Below, one piece after another: positions 26,928-35,593 of a DNA stretch of 64,000 nt (its first letter is position 1; each line of letters starts with the position of its first letter). The notes under the pieces are model-generated. The model had not been told where the DNA came from, made no database searches, and saw only the letters and a program-made list of their open reading frames with translations. The position numbers were made by a program, and so were the translations under genes. This DNA comes from DATBLE01 sp963841405 (GTDB lineage: Bacteria; Actinomycetota; Thermoleophilia; Gaiellales; Gaiellaceae). The stretch covers positions 806,001-870,000 of the forward strand of contig CAWJCM010000007.1 of the NCBI GenBank assembly GCA_963841405.1, read 5' to 3'.

Positions 26928-28762
26928 CTCAGGATCGTCACGACGCCGGCGTCGGCGTCGACGCGGATCCGGTCCCCCGTCCTGATTCTCTTCGTGCCGA
27001 CACCGGTTCCGACCACGGCCGGCAGGTCGTACTCGCGGGCGACGATGGCCGCGTGGCACATCACCCCGCCGACGTCGAGCACGGCGCCGGCGATCGTGCC
27101 GAAGACGGGCGTCCAGCTCGTGGAGGTGGTGAGTGCGACCAGGATCTCGCCCATCTGTAACTCATGCGCGCCGTCCGCATCAAGGAGCACGCGAGCGGGT
27201 CCTTCGACGACTCCCGGCGAACCCGACATTCCGGTCAACAGCGTCGAGCCGTCCTCCGACGTCAGCCACTCGCGGATGCGCTCCGTGGTGATCCCCCAGA
27301 GCATGACGGTGTTCGGCTCGGTGATCACCTCGGGGATCGGTCCGAGCGCGGGCGGGGGCGACCACCGCCGCATCGCGTCATAGATCGCCTTTCGCCGCTC
27401 GACGATCGGCGGCCAGTGCGACGGACCGTAGGCGGCCGCGGCGCCGCTGCTCCAGGTCAGCCGGAGATCCTCGAGCGCGGAGCGGACCTCGTCGTGGCGC
27501 AGGAAGAAGACGTCCTCTGCCTCGTCGAAGAAGCCGTTTACTGCGAGGAGCGCGCCGAACTCGCGAACCTTGTTCCAGAAGATCGTCAGGTAGCGGTGGT
27601 CGATGTAGAAGGCGTGGTTCTCGACGTAAGGGAAGACAGTCCTCGTGAGCGCGAGGCTCTGGTCGAAGGCGGCGCGCTGCTCCTCGGGGACGAGCTCGCG
27701 ATGCCCGGCGGTGATTCGCTCGCGCTCCGCGACGATCGCCGCGTACGGTCGCGCGATGTCCTCGCCGGCATCGAGCCGCCCAATGTGGGCGCCGATCGCG
27801 CCGATCGGAAGTGTCGGGTCGTCGATCCACGATCGGTGATGGTGATAGAAGGTGCCGGTCCCGCAGGAGAAGTAGAACCAGGGATCCTTCGTCTCCTCGA
27901 GGTCGGCCAGCCACCGGGCTCCCCCTTCGCTGCCGGCGAGAGCGGTCTGCAGATCGGCTTCGCTGCGGGCGCTGCGCACGAGGTCGCCGATCCCGAGCTC
28001 GATCGCCTGCGCGGCGAGGCGTTTCAGCTCGTCATCTGGGCGAAGCACGAGGACATCGATACCGGTGACCATCCTCGCGAGCGTCCCGTCCGCGATGTCA
28101 GGGAACACGCCTCGGCAGAGCTCGTAGAAGGCGAGGTATGCCCCGTAACCGAGGCTGAGCATCTCGAAGTGGTACTGGAAGACGCGGTCGAGTCCCCCGA
28201 GCAGGCGATCGTAGGCAGCGAGCAGCATGTAGCTCGAGCCGACGCCGCGTCCCTCGGTGACGACCGATTCGTCCTCGTACGTCGGCAGATCGGGCACCTC
28301 GAGCGCCTGGAGCTCGGCAGTGGCGGCCTCGACCTTGTCCACCCACAGGTCGTAGAGCTCGTTCCAGTGCTCGAAGTAGTGGCCGGCTCGTACTTCGAAG
28401 AGCTCCTCCCGGCGCGCCAGGGCCGCTTCGTCGGTGACCGAGTTCGGAGTGATGTAGACGTAGCCGTTCAGGATCCGTACCTCGGACCCGAGCGACGGCG
28501 GCACGGCGAAGAGTCGAGAGTTCGACTGGTTGAGCGCGACGACCCCCGACTCGAAGACGAAGGCGTCGAACGGGTACAGAGGCTCTGGGGCGTGCAGTGC
28601 TTCGTGGAACCAGAACCGGCCCTCCTCGAAGGGCCGTCGAGCCTCGCAGAACCGGACGTGAGCCGTGTAGAGCTCCTCCCACCCCTCGCAGCCGGGGGGG
28701 ACTGAGATCTCGAATGGGCTGGGGAAGCCTCGGTCCGTCATCTGGTTCGTGCGGTTTGTCAT
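26924..28762 (-). CDS. PEP-utilising enzyme, phenylphosphate synthase PpsA-like (paralogue 2)
   Basis: A 612-residue relative of the proteins at 21.9 and 38.0 kb: FPSPFEISVPPGCEGWEELY, FWFHEALHAPEPLYPFDAFV, VPPSLGSEVRILNGYVYI, with the phosphohistidine domain GGVMCHAAIVAREYDLPAVV (His about 570). It is the most divergent of the three: the FWFWNSMHFP stretch of the others is FWFHEALHAP here, in the part expected to bind the acceptor, which suggests a different substrate. No ATP-grasp gene is adjacent. ATG 28762 has GAGAAG directly upstream; ATG 28741 is an alternative. Its stop shares a CTAG with the convergent GMC gene, and a strong hairpin precedes it. Confidence 0.78.
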   Translation of the reverse strand: MTNRTNQMTDRGFPSPFEISVPPGCEGWEELYTAHVRFCEARRPFEEGRFWFHEALHAPEPLYPFDAFVFESGVVALNQSNSRLFAVPPSLGSEVRILNGYVYITPNSVTDEAALARREELFEVRAGHYFEHWNELYDLWVDKVEAATAELQALEVPDLPTYEDESVVTEGRGVGSSYMLLAAYDRLLGGLDRVFQYHFEMLSLGYGAYLAFYELCRGVFPDIADGTLARMVTGIDVLVLRPDDELKRLAAQAIELGIGDLVRSARSEADLQTALAGSEGGARWLADLEETKDPWFYFSCGTGTFYHHHRSWIDDPTLPIGAIGAHIGRLDAGEDIARPYAAIVAERERITAGHRELVPEEQRAAFDQSLALTRTVFPYVENHAFYIDHRYLTIFWNKVREFGALLAVNGFFDEAEDVFFLRHDEVRSALEDLRLTWSSGAAAAYGPSHWPPIVERRKAIYDAMRRWSPPPALGPIPEVITEPNTVMLWGITTERIREWLTSEDGSTLLTGMSGSPGVVEGPARVLLDADGAHELQMGEILVALTTSTSWTPVFGTIAGAVLDVGGVMCHAAIVAREYDLPAVVGTGVGTKRIRTGDRIRVDADAGVVTILS

Positions 28763-28784
28763 CTTCTCACGCTGGTGGCCGTCT

Positions 28785-28819
28785 GCCAGGAGGGGAGAGG
28801 GTTGCCCTCCCCTCCTGGC
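28785..28819 (-). terminator. Strong hairpin after the DUF4242 gene
   Basis: Perfect 13-bp inverted repeat GCCAGGAGGGGAG/CTCCCCTCCTGGC with a 9-base loop, directly downstream of the DUF4242-membrane gene on the minus strand and upstream of the PpsA-like gene. It should separate the two transcripts. Confidence 0.7.
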
Positions 28820-28829
28820 GTGACGTGAG

Positions 28830-29516
28830 TTACGGCTGGCCGGCCGCTCCGGCCGCGAGCTGGGCGAACGTCAGGTTCATGATCCGCTTCGTGTACTCGC
28901 GGGTCTGCGGGCTCATCGACGCGAGAACCGACTCCACGCTCGAGCCCTTCGAGGCACTCGGGAGGGAGTAGCCGGTTCCGAGCGCGTTCGCAGCGAGACC
29001 CGCCGGTGTCAGGGACATGATCGACGGAGCCCGGTTCGTGTTCACGCCGGCCCGCTGGCCCAGGTAGGACATGTAGCCCTGGACGGCCGGCGCCGTCGCC
29101 GCAGTCGTGGTCGAGCTCCCGCTGTCGAACGCGTACGCGGAGAGTACCCAGGTCACGGCTGCCGTCAGGGCGGCGATTCCGACGACCAGACCGAAGAGGC
29201 GACCGCGCTTGATCTCGACGGTCGCGGGGATGGACGGGTAGGTGCTCATCTCTGCTCCTTTCGGGTGGACGGTCACTGCCGGGACGATCCGGTCGAACGG
29301 GAGGCCTGCCTGCCGGTTCACCTCGGCCACAGCGTCCGAGGAGGGCCCTTCGAACCGGCAGAAGCAGGCTTCGTCCCGCAGCACGATGGTCGAGTCGAGG
29401 TAGCGCACCTCGGCGTCGCGCTCAGCCTTCTCGCCCGCCTGCTCGAGTCGCAGGAGCCCGCGCAGGAGATCGGAGCGGGAGAGCCCGGGGAGGTATCGCT
29501 CGACGACGTAGACCAT
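28830..29516 (-). CDS. DUF4242-like domain joined in frame to a membrane protein
   Basis: A 228-residue frame made of two parts. Residues 1-89 look like a DUF4242 ferredoxin-like fold (YVVERYLPGLSRSDLLRGLL, ACFCRFEGPSSDAVAEVNRQ, LPFDRIVPAVTV). Residue 90 is a Met (base 29249) preceded by a perfect ribosome site, AAAGGAG, which is itself read as part of HPKGAEM. From there a second protein follows: a polar start, one membrane helix (LFGLVVGIAALTAAVTWVLS) and an extracytoplasmic Ala/Ser/Thr-rich tail. No stop separates the two, so either a fusion protein is made or the second part is also made separately from the internal start. Functions unknown. Upstream lies the LuxR-STAND regulator. Confidence 0.7.
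   Translation of the reverse strand: MVYVVERYLPGLSRSDLLRGLLRLEQAGEKAERDAEVRYLDSTIVLRDEACFCRFEGPSSDAVAEVNRQAGLPFDRIVPAVTVHPKGAEMSTYPSIPATVEIKRGRLFGLVVGIAALTAAVTWVLSAYAFDSGSSTTTAATAPAVQGYMSYLGQRAGVNTNRAPSIMSLTPAGLAANALGTGYSLPSASKGSSVESVLASMSPQTREYTKRIMNLTFAQLAAGAAGQP
29255..29261 (-). promoter_or_regulatory. Internal ribosome site inside the DUF4242 fusion
   Basis: AAAGGAG on the minus strand, five bases from ATG 29249. It decides that the membrane-protein half can be translated alone although the upstream frame runs through without a stop. Confidence 0.55.
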
Positions 29517-29563
29517 GCGCCCACGCTAGGGCTCAGGGGCGCATGGTCGCGACCCCGAAAACC

Positions 29564-32365
29564 CTAGGTTTGGACGGGCTCGCCCCCTGCTTTGGCGGGG
29601 GTACCCTGAGCCGCGCCGAGCCGGGCGGCGAGCTCTGCGCGGCGGACGCCGAGCTTGCGGTAGACGTGGGAGAGGTGGGACTCGACCGTGCTCAGCCCCA
29701 TGTACAGCTCGGCGGCGATCTCCTTGTTCGTGCGGCCCTGGGCGGCGAGCTCGGCGACCCTCCGTTCCGTCTCGGTCAGCTCCTCCGAGGCGGGGGCGCG
29801 TCCGCTGATCCGGCGCAGCTCGGAGCGCGCCCTCTCCGCCCACAAGGGGGCGCCGAGATCCTCGAAGGCAGCCAGGGCCTGGTCGAGCTCCTCACGCGCT
29901 GCGCGCTTCTGCTGGGCCTGCCGGCGTACGTTGCCGAGTGCGAGGAGCGTTCGGGCGCGCTCCATCGGCCAGGGCGAGGCCGGCCGTTCGGCGACGGCGT
30001 GCGCGAAGGCGGCCAGGCCAGCGTCGATGTCCCCGTCCGCCGCGGCGAGCAGGCCGCGGCAGCGCCACACGCGCTCCAGGCCGAGCGGGCTGCCTAGCTC
30101 CGCCGCGTGGGTTGCGTAGTGGTCCAGGTATCCGCTCGCCCGCTCGAGCTCGCCCAGCGCGATGAGGGTTTCGATCGTGTCGGCCCAGACCGGGAGATCC
30201 GGGTCGGTGATGTTGTCGGCGAGCAGGATGGCCGGAAGATCGCGCAACTGCTCACCCGCGGCGTCCAAGTTTCCGAGGCTCAGCTCCAGACGTCCGAGCG
30301 CCGCGCGACAGCAGCTGACGTAAAAATTCCCGTGCGCGAAGGCGAGAGTTTCCTGCGCCGAGGCCCGCGCCGCGTCGACGCGTCCGAGATCCGCCTCCAC
30401 GAGCGCCTTGACCCGACCCGCCCACAGTCGGCCGTGGCGGTGTTGCGTCTGCTCGGCGAGCTCGTGGGCCTCTGTGGCGAGCTCATGTGCGCGTCCCCAG
30501 CGGCCGGCGAGCCATTCCAATGAGCTGAGTGCCCACATCGCCTGCCCCCGGGTACCCTCGTCGCCACGAGCGGCCGCCTCTGCCTCCATCCTCTCGAACA
30601 CCGAGCGTGGTCTCTCGAGCTCACCCATTCGAAGCTGGAGTCTGGCCGCCGCAAAGCGCGGGCTCTGGAAGTACTCGGGCGACAGTCCTGTGCGTTCCTC
30701 GATCTCGGCTCCTCGCTCCAGCAGGCCAGGTGTGAACCGGCTGGTGCGGCTCTCGGCGAACCCGACCCGAGCGATTGCGTCGATGAGCAGCGCAGGGTCG
30801 CCGACTCGCTCGGCCCGGTCGAGCGCTTCGTGGGAGTCCGCAAGGGCCGCGTCGACGTCGCCTCCCAGAAGGTGCATGCCCCCGCGAAAACCGAGGATCC
30901 GTGCGGAGCGGTAGTCGTCGCCCGTAGCGTCGGCGAGTGCCGCGTCGCAGAGCTTGACGTTCACCTCCGGGGCGGCCATGAACGTGACCGCCAGTCCCAG
31001 GAGGACGTCGGCTCGCTCTACGCCCGGAGGAGCCTCTGTGCGGAGCTGCTCGAGTAACTCGACCGCCCGCTCGGTGTTTCCGGCAAGGCGGTGGAAATTG
31101 GCTGCTCGTAGGCGATGGCGGCGTGCGCGTGCCGGGTCGTCCGGGGTCAGTGCGGCAGCGAGCTCGGAGAGATCGGCGGCGGCGGCCGTCGCCCCGCGTG
31201 CCGCCGCCTGCTCGGCTGCGGCGTCGAGGTCCGCGGCAACGGCAGCGTCTGGTCCGTCGACCGCCAGGGCCTTGTGCCGTGCCCGCTCCTCGATGTCGGT
31301 GACGGCGTCGGCGAGCGCCTGGTGAACGGCACGGCGCTTCCACTTCGGCGCCTCCTCGTAGCAGAGGGATGCAAGCAGTGGATGCACGAAGTGGATGCGC
31401 GACTCGTCCACCTCGACCACCCCCTCCCGTTCTCCGGCCTCCAACGCTCGAACGACACGCTCGCGATCACCGTGCGCGGCGGAAACGACGTCGATCGTCG
31501 GTCGGGCAAGGGCGGCGACCTCCAGCAGCACGTCGATCGTCTCGCCCGGAAGCCGGGCAAGCCGGTCGCCGAGCAGCTCCCGCAGGTTCTCGGGCAGCCG
31601 TATCGTCTGGCCGGCCGTCGGGCGCGTGCCCGTGCGGACGAGCTCGCGTCCCAGCTCGAGCGCGAAGAAGGGATTGCCTGCCGTCATCTCGTGCATGCGG
31701 GCGAGCTCCGGCCGGCTCAGCTCCAGCCCCAGACGCTCCCTGAGGAGGCCGTTGAGTGCCCCCAGGCTCAGTGGAGGGAGTGCGAGCCGCTCGACGTGTG
31801 CTCCGCCGAACGCCTGGTCGAGCTCCAGCTGAAGCGTGACCTTTGGGGCACGCCGGAGCGTGGCGAGCACTCCGACCGGTTCGTCGCGCAACCGGCGGAG
31901 TGCGATCTGAAGGACGCCTGCCGAAGCGGGATCGAGCCATTGCACGTCGTCGAGAGCGATCAGAACGGGGTTTCGCCCGGCGAGGAGGCGAAGCACGTCG
32001 AGCATCGCCAGCCCGACGGCGGGCATGTCGAGGGGCTGGTCGCCGGGCTCGGTCAACCTGAGCGCGACCTCCAGCACCCGCCGTCGCAGCGGCACCAGCG
32101 ACGGTGCGGCCTCCTCGAAGACAGCGCCGAGCAGATCGGAGAGTCCCGTGAAGGACAGGTGCGCCTCGGCCTCGGTGCTCCGGTGGACGAGAACGTGTTC
32201 CACGCGGCGCTCGGCCTCCTCGACGCCGACCTCCCACAGCGTCGTCTTCCCGATTCCGGGCTCGCCGGATAGCACGAGCGCGGATGGTCCGGCCTGGATG
32301 CGGCCGAGAAATGCCTCGACGGCGGCGAGCTCGTTCTCGCGCCCGATGAGGGGGGTCGCGGGCAT
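29564..32365 (-). CDS. LuxR-family STAND ATPase transcriptional regulator (MalT/LAL-like)
   Basis: A 933-residue large LuxR regulator. ATP-binding module at the N-terminus: LIGRENELAAVEAFL, Walker A LSGEPGIGKTTLWEVG, Walker B VLIALDDVQWLDPASAG. The centre (~330-840) is helical, with TPR-like repeats that usually bind the inducer. The C-terminal LuxR helix-turn-helix is LTETERRVAELAAQGRTNKE followed by MGLSTVESHLSHVYRKLGV. I chose ATG 32365 because similarity begins at MPATPLIGREN; longer versions add 49 Arg/Pro-rich residues. It lies 61 bases downstream of the demethylase-reductase operon, behind a hairpin, and may control that operon or the PpsA-like genes. Inducer unknown. Confidence 0.9.
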   Translation of the reverse strand: MPATPLIGRENELAAVEAFLGRIQAGPSALVLSGEPGIGKTTLWEVGVEEAERRVEHVLVHRSTEAEAHLSFTGLSDLLGAVFEEAAPSLVPLRRRVLEVALRLTEPGDQPLDMPAVGLAMLDVLRLLAGRNPVLIALDDVQWLDPASAGVLQIALRRLRDEPVGVLATLRRAPKVTLQLELDQAFGGAHVERLALPPLSLGALNGLLRERLGLELSRPELARMHEMTAGNPFFALELGRELVRTGTRPTAGQTIRLPENLRELLGDRLARLPGETIDVLLEVAALARPTIDVVSAAHGDRERVVRALEAGEREGVVEVDESRIHFVHPLLASLCYEEAPKWKRRAVHQALADAVTDIEERARHKALAVDGPDAAVAADLDAAAEQAAARGATAAAADLSELAAALTPDDPARARRHRLRAANFHRLAGNTERAVELLEQLRTEAPPGVERADVLLGLAVTFMAAPEVNVKLCDAALADATGDDYRSARILGFRGGMHLLGGDVDAALADSHEALDRAERVGDPALLIDAIARVGFAESRTSRFTPGLLERGAEIEERTGLSPEYFQSPRFAAARLQLRMGELERPRSVFERMEAEAAARGDEGTRGQAMWALSSLEWLAGRWGRAHELATEAHELAEQTQHRHGRLWAGRVKALVEADLGRVDAARASAQETLAFAHGNFYVSCCRAALGRLELSLGNLDAAGEQLRDLPAILLADNITDPDLPVWADTIETLIALGELERASGYLDHYATHAAELGSPLGLERVWRCRGLLAAADGDIDAGLAAFAHAVAERPASPWPMERARTLLALGNVRRQAQQKRAAREELDQALAAFEDLGAPLWAERARSELRRISGRAPASEELTETERRVAELAAQGRTNKEIAAELYMGLSTVESHLSHVYRKLGVRRAELAARLGAAQGTPAKAGGEPVQT

Positions 32366-32390
32366 GCCTGCGTGTCGATTGTGACGTGCT

Positions 32391-32422
32391 CGGGGCGCCG
32401 GTGCCTGGGCGCCGGCGCCCCG
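32391..32422 (-). terminator. Hairpin ending the aromatic-catabolism operon
   Basis: Perfect 11-bp stem CGGGGCGCCGG/CCGGCGCCCCG with a 10-base loop, five bases after the stop of the MetF-LigM gene and before the LuxR-STAND start. Confidence 0.6.
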
Positions 32423-32426
32423 ACTG

Positions 32427-34640
32427 CTACACGGTCGCCTTCTGCCGCCAGGAGCCCTCGGCGTAGGAGGTGCGGACGATCTCCGAGTACGGAACCGGGC
32501 TGACCGTCGCACGAATCTCGACCTGGCGGTGCCGCTCGACCACCGGCTTCGCCGAGCCGCCTGCCTCCTCGCCCCACACGAGCGTGACCTCGGTGCCGAC
32601 CTCGACGTCCGAGTTGACGACGCCGAGCGAGAGCATCGAGCGCTCGTTGTAGCTGTAGCCGGAGAAGGTCGAGACGCCGACCTGCTCGCCGTCGAGCAGG
32701 AGCTTGTCGTTCGGCCAGGTGGAGTAGTTCGAGAGCGGGAGGTCGATGTACTTGGCCGGCTCGCCCTGCTCGAACAGGGTCTGCATCGCGGCGGCGACGT
32801 CCTCGCCGTTCCAGGCCAGCGTCACCTTGCGCCGCGGGGCTTCGTCCTCCATCGCCTCCAGCGCCTCGCGACCGATGAAGTCATGGTCGAACTTGACGAA
32901 TCCCCAGTAGCCGAGGTCGTGCGGGGTCAGGTAGTAGTCGGAGATGTCGCCCGAGTAGAAGCTGCCGCCGAGCGAGCCGGTCGCCTCGTAGCCGTCGGCC
33001 GGCAGCCACTCGCGGTACGCCTTCATGTCGTCACCCGTGAACACGGCCGGCAGCGGGCACGGGATCCAGCCGGATTCGAGCGTGTTGGTTGCGTACACCC
33101 GCGAGCCGACCTGCTTCAGGCCGAACTCCTCGCCCGCCTCGACGATCGCCGCGCGAACGTCCTCGGCGTCCTCCCACGGGCCGAAGAGCTCGCGGCCGGG
33201 GACGCCGGACATGCCGTGGTGCAGCGCGCGCACGGTGTGGCCGGTGATGGTGATCTTGTCCATGTTGAAGAACTTGAGCTCCGGCAACGGCCCGCCGACC
33301 ACCTTTTCCAGCACCTGCATCGCGTTCGGGCCCTGCACCTGGAAGCGGTAGAGCTTCCGCCTTCCGGTCGGGTTGACGGCGGTGCGCTCGTCGCGGTCGA
33401 AGGTGACGTCGTAGTCGCCGGTCTCGCCGTGGTACTGGACCCAGTTGTGCGCCGACGGCCGGCCGACGAGGGAGAGCCTGTTCTCGCCGAGGTAGAAGAG
33501 GATGGCGTCGCCGATCACGTAGCCGTCCGGGTTGCAGCAGACGAACTGCTTTGCCTTGTTCACCGCAAAGTTCTCGAACGAGTTGACGCCGAGGTCGGAG
33601 AGCAGCCGGATCGCGTCCGGCCCCTCGATGTAGAGGTCGGTCATGTGATGACTCTGGTCGAACAGCGCGGCTGTCTCGCGCCACGCGATCTGCTCGTCGC
33701 GCCAGTTCGTGAACTCCGCGGCGACCGCCGGGTAGACGTACGGCCCGATCTGCGAGTTGCGCGCCAGCTCGACGGCGCTGCCGGCCGCCTGCAGCTTCTC
33801 TTCGAGGTTTGTGGGAGCCATCTCGGTGACCTCCTTCTTCGGTTCGGAAATCCTATGTGAGCCCGGGCGTTTTCCTTGGTGCCACTCCCAGGTGTCGCGC
33901 AAGCGGTTGAAGGTGTAGAAGTGGAAGCCGGCGATCTCGTCGCTCGACGACAGAGCGTCGTACAGCCGGTCGGCGGAGCGGCCGGAGAGGCGCAGGAGGC
34001 TCCGGAGCCCGCGCTGCTTGCGCAGGAACGAGAGCGACGGGCCGACGCCGACCCGCATCGAGATCTCGAGCAGCTTCTTCGGATCGACGATCCCGGGCAC
34101 GCCGGCGAGCACCGGCAGGTCGATGCCGGCCTCCCTGATTCCTTCGATCCAGCGCAGCACCGCCTCGGGCTCGAAGCAGAGCTGGGTGGTGACGTAGTCG
34201 GCCAGCGGCGCCTTCTGCGCCAGGGCCCCGGCAAGCGCGGCGTCGTCGATCAGCGGGTGGCCCTCCGGATAGCCGCCGATCCCGATCGTGACGGGGCGCT
34301 GGGGGTGGTCGTGGATGATCGGCAACAGCTCCACCGACGACGCGTACGGGCCGTGCGGGGGGGTGGCGTCGCCCCCGATCACGAAGGCGTCGTCGATGCC
34401 GTTCTCCTTCATCCGGGCGAGCAGGCCGTCCAGATGGTCGCGTCCGCGGACCATCCGGGCGGCCAGGTGGAGCGTGACCGAGTGGCCCAGTGCCCGCAGG
34501 CGCGTCGCCGTCGCGATCGACTCGTCGAGCCCGTGCTTCGGCGAGCAGGTCACCGTGAGGCGAACGCGCTCCGGCAGTTCTGCGGCCTCTGCCTCGCCCC
34601 CGCCGAACGGGAGGATCTCGAACTGGACGGGATCGATCAT
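32427..34640 (-). CDS. MetF-type methylene-THF reductase fused to LigM/DesA-type aromatic O-demethylase
   Basis: One open frame of 737 residues. Residues 1-273 are a MetF-like TIM barrel (RVRLTVTCSPKHGLDESIAT, DDAFVIGGDATPPHGPYASS, YVTTQLCFEPEAVLRW, ending GFHFYTFNRL). Residues 274-737 are a full-length GcvT-fold O-demethylase of the LigM/DesA branch (EFTNWRDEQIAWRETAALFD, GINSF-like GVNSFENF, RFQVQGPNAMQVLEK, YATNTLESGWIPCPLP); Tyr516 matches by context the essential Tyr247 reported for LigM. LigM transfers the methyl of vanillate, syringate or 3-O-methylgallate to THF; MetF reoxidises methyl-THF. In Sphingobium SYK-6 the two are separate neighbours. Here the linker (SHRISEPKKEVTE) contains a perfect SD for Met 274, so separate LigM may also be made. 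Overlaps the dioxygenase gene (ATGA). Confidence 0.9.
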   Translation of the reverse strand: MIDPVQFEILPFGGGEAEAAELPERVRLTVTCSPKHGLDESIATATRLRALGHSVTLHLAARMVRGRDHLDGLLARMKENGIDDAFVIGGDATPPHGPYASSVELLPIIHDHPQRPVTIGIGGYPEGHPLIDDAALAGALAQKAPLADYVTTQLCFEPEAVLRWIEGIREAGIDLPVLAGVPGIVDPKKLLEISMRVGVGPSLSFLRKQRGLRSLLRLSGRSADRLYDALSSSDEIAGFHFYTFNRLRDTWEWHQGKRPGSHRISEPKKEVTEMAPTNLEEKLQAAGSAVELARNSQIGPYVYPAVAAEFTNWRDEQIAWRETAALFDQSHHMTDLYIEGPDAIRLLSDLGVNSFENFAVNKAKQFVCCNPDGYVIGDAILFYLGENRLSLVGRPSAHNWVQYHGETGDYDVTFDRDERTAVNPTGRRKLYRFQVQGPNAMQVLEKVVGGPLPELKFFNMDKITITGHTVRALHHGMSGVPGRELFGPWEDAEDVRAAIVEAGEEFGLKQVGSRVYATNTLESGWIPCPLPAVFTGDDMKAYREWLPADGYEATGSLGGSFYSGDISDYYLTPHDLGYWGFVKFDHDFIGREALEAMEDEAPRRKVTLAWNGEDVAAAMQTLFEQGEPAKYIDLPLSNYSTWPNDKLLLDGEQVGVSTFSGYSYNERSMLSLGVVNSDVEVGTEVTLVWGEEAGGSAKPVVERHRQVEIRATVSPVPYSEIVRTSYAEGSWRQKATV
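33830..33836 (-). promoter_or_regulatory. Internal ribosome site before the demethylase half
   Basis: AAGGAGG on the minus strand, eight bases upstream of ATG 33821, where the LigM-like domain starts (MAPTNLEEKL). It lies within an uninterrupted frame from the MetF domain, so the demethylase may be produced both as fusion and alone. Confidence 0.65.
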
Positions 34641-35593
34641 CGCTCTCCTGCGACGTCGGGGGTGCCGTAGGTGTGGAAGCTCTCGACCGTCTCCACGCCC
34701 CAGAACTGGCCGCGGGCGCGCTCGTCCGCCGTCCAGGTAACGGGCTCGTAGTCGGGATCGAAGACGAAGTAGCCGCCGGTGGTCACCTCGATCCGGTTGC
34801 CTCCCGGCTCGAAGCCGTAGAGGAAGAAACCCTGGGCGACGCCGTGCTTGGACGGCGCCGCCTCGATCGGGACGTCGTTGTCGACGAACAGGTCGGCGGC
34901 GCGCAGGCACTCCTCGCGCGTGTCCACCCAGAAGGCGAGGTGGTGGAGGCGGCCGCGGGCGCCGTGGTGGTCGGCGACGTAGATCAGCTCGTGCGCGGCG
35001 ATCGACAGGCTCATCCAGGCTCCGGCCTCGGTGCCGTCGTCCAGCTCGATCCGCTCGTACAGGCGGTAGCCGAGCAGCTCCTGGCAGAACTCGCGGCTCG
35101 TGCGGACGTCCGCGGCGAGGACGTTGACGTGGTCGAGCCGCTTGACCGCGGCGCCTCGGCCGACGTACCGCTGCGGCTGGTTGCGCCACGACGGCTTCAG
35201 GTGCTCGGGCGCGATGTAGCGCTCGGCTTCGTAGTAGAGCTCGAAGACGTGGCCGTCCGGGTCCTCGAAGCGGTACGCCTTGCCGTGACCGACGTCGCCG
35301 TCGATCCAGCCCCGGCCGAGGCCCGTCCCCTCGATCGCGGCGACGCGGCGGTCGAGCGCCTCGGGGCTCCAGGCGCGCAGGGCGAGATGGCCGAGCCCTC
35401 CGTGTGGCGCCTCGGTCAGCTTCAGGCTGTAGCGAAGGTAGTCTCCCCAGCCGCGCAGGTAGACCGACTGGCCCTCGCGTGCCTCCTCCTCCATCCCGAG
35501 CACATCGACGAAGAAGCGGAGGCTCTCGTCGGGCTTCGGCGTGAGCAGCTCTGCGTGGCCGATGCGGGCGACGTCGTGGAGCGGCTCGGTCAT
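34637..35593 (-). CDS. Extradiol ring-cleavage dioxygenase, catechol 2,3-dioxygenase type
   Basis: A 318-residue two-module VOC (vicinal oxygen chelate) enzyme close in pattern to catechol 2,3-dioxygenases: RIGHAELLTPKPDESLRFFV, GWIDGDVGHGKAYRFEDPDG, LDHVNVLAADVRTSREFCQE, RLHHLAFWVDTREE, FEPGGNRIEVTTGGYFVFDP. The metal ligands are present: His155, His217/218 and Glu269. The family opens an aromatic diol next to one hydroxyl with Fe(II) and O2. Its neighbours (GalB-type hydratase, LigK/RraA-type aldolase) belong to the gallate/4-oxalomesaconate route, in which the known ring-cleaving enzymes are of the unrelated LigAB type, so this may be a replacement acting on gallate or a methoxylated diol. 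Overlaps both neighbours by four bases. Confidence 0.9.
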   Translation of the reverse strand: MTEPLHDVARIGHAELLTPKPDESLRFFVDVLGMEEEAREGQSVYLRGWGDYLRYSLKLTEAPHGGLGHLALRAWSPEALDRRVAAIEGTGLGRGWIDGDVGHGKAYRFEDPDGHVFELYYEAERYIAPEHLKPSWRNQPQRYVGRGAAVKRLDHVNVLAADVRTSREFCQELLGYRLYERIELDDGTEAGAWMSLSIAAHELIYVADHHGARGRLHHLAFWVDTREECLRAADLFVDNDVPIEAAPSKHGVAQGFFLYGFEPGGNRIEVTTGGYFVFDPDYEPVTWTADERARGQFWGVETVESFHTYGTPDVAGER

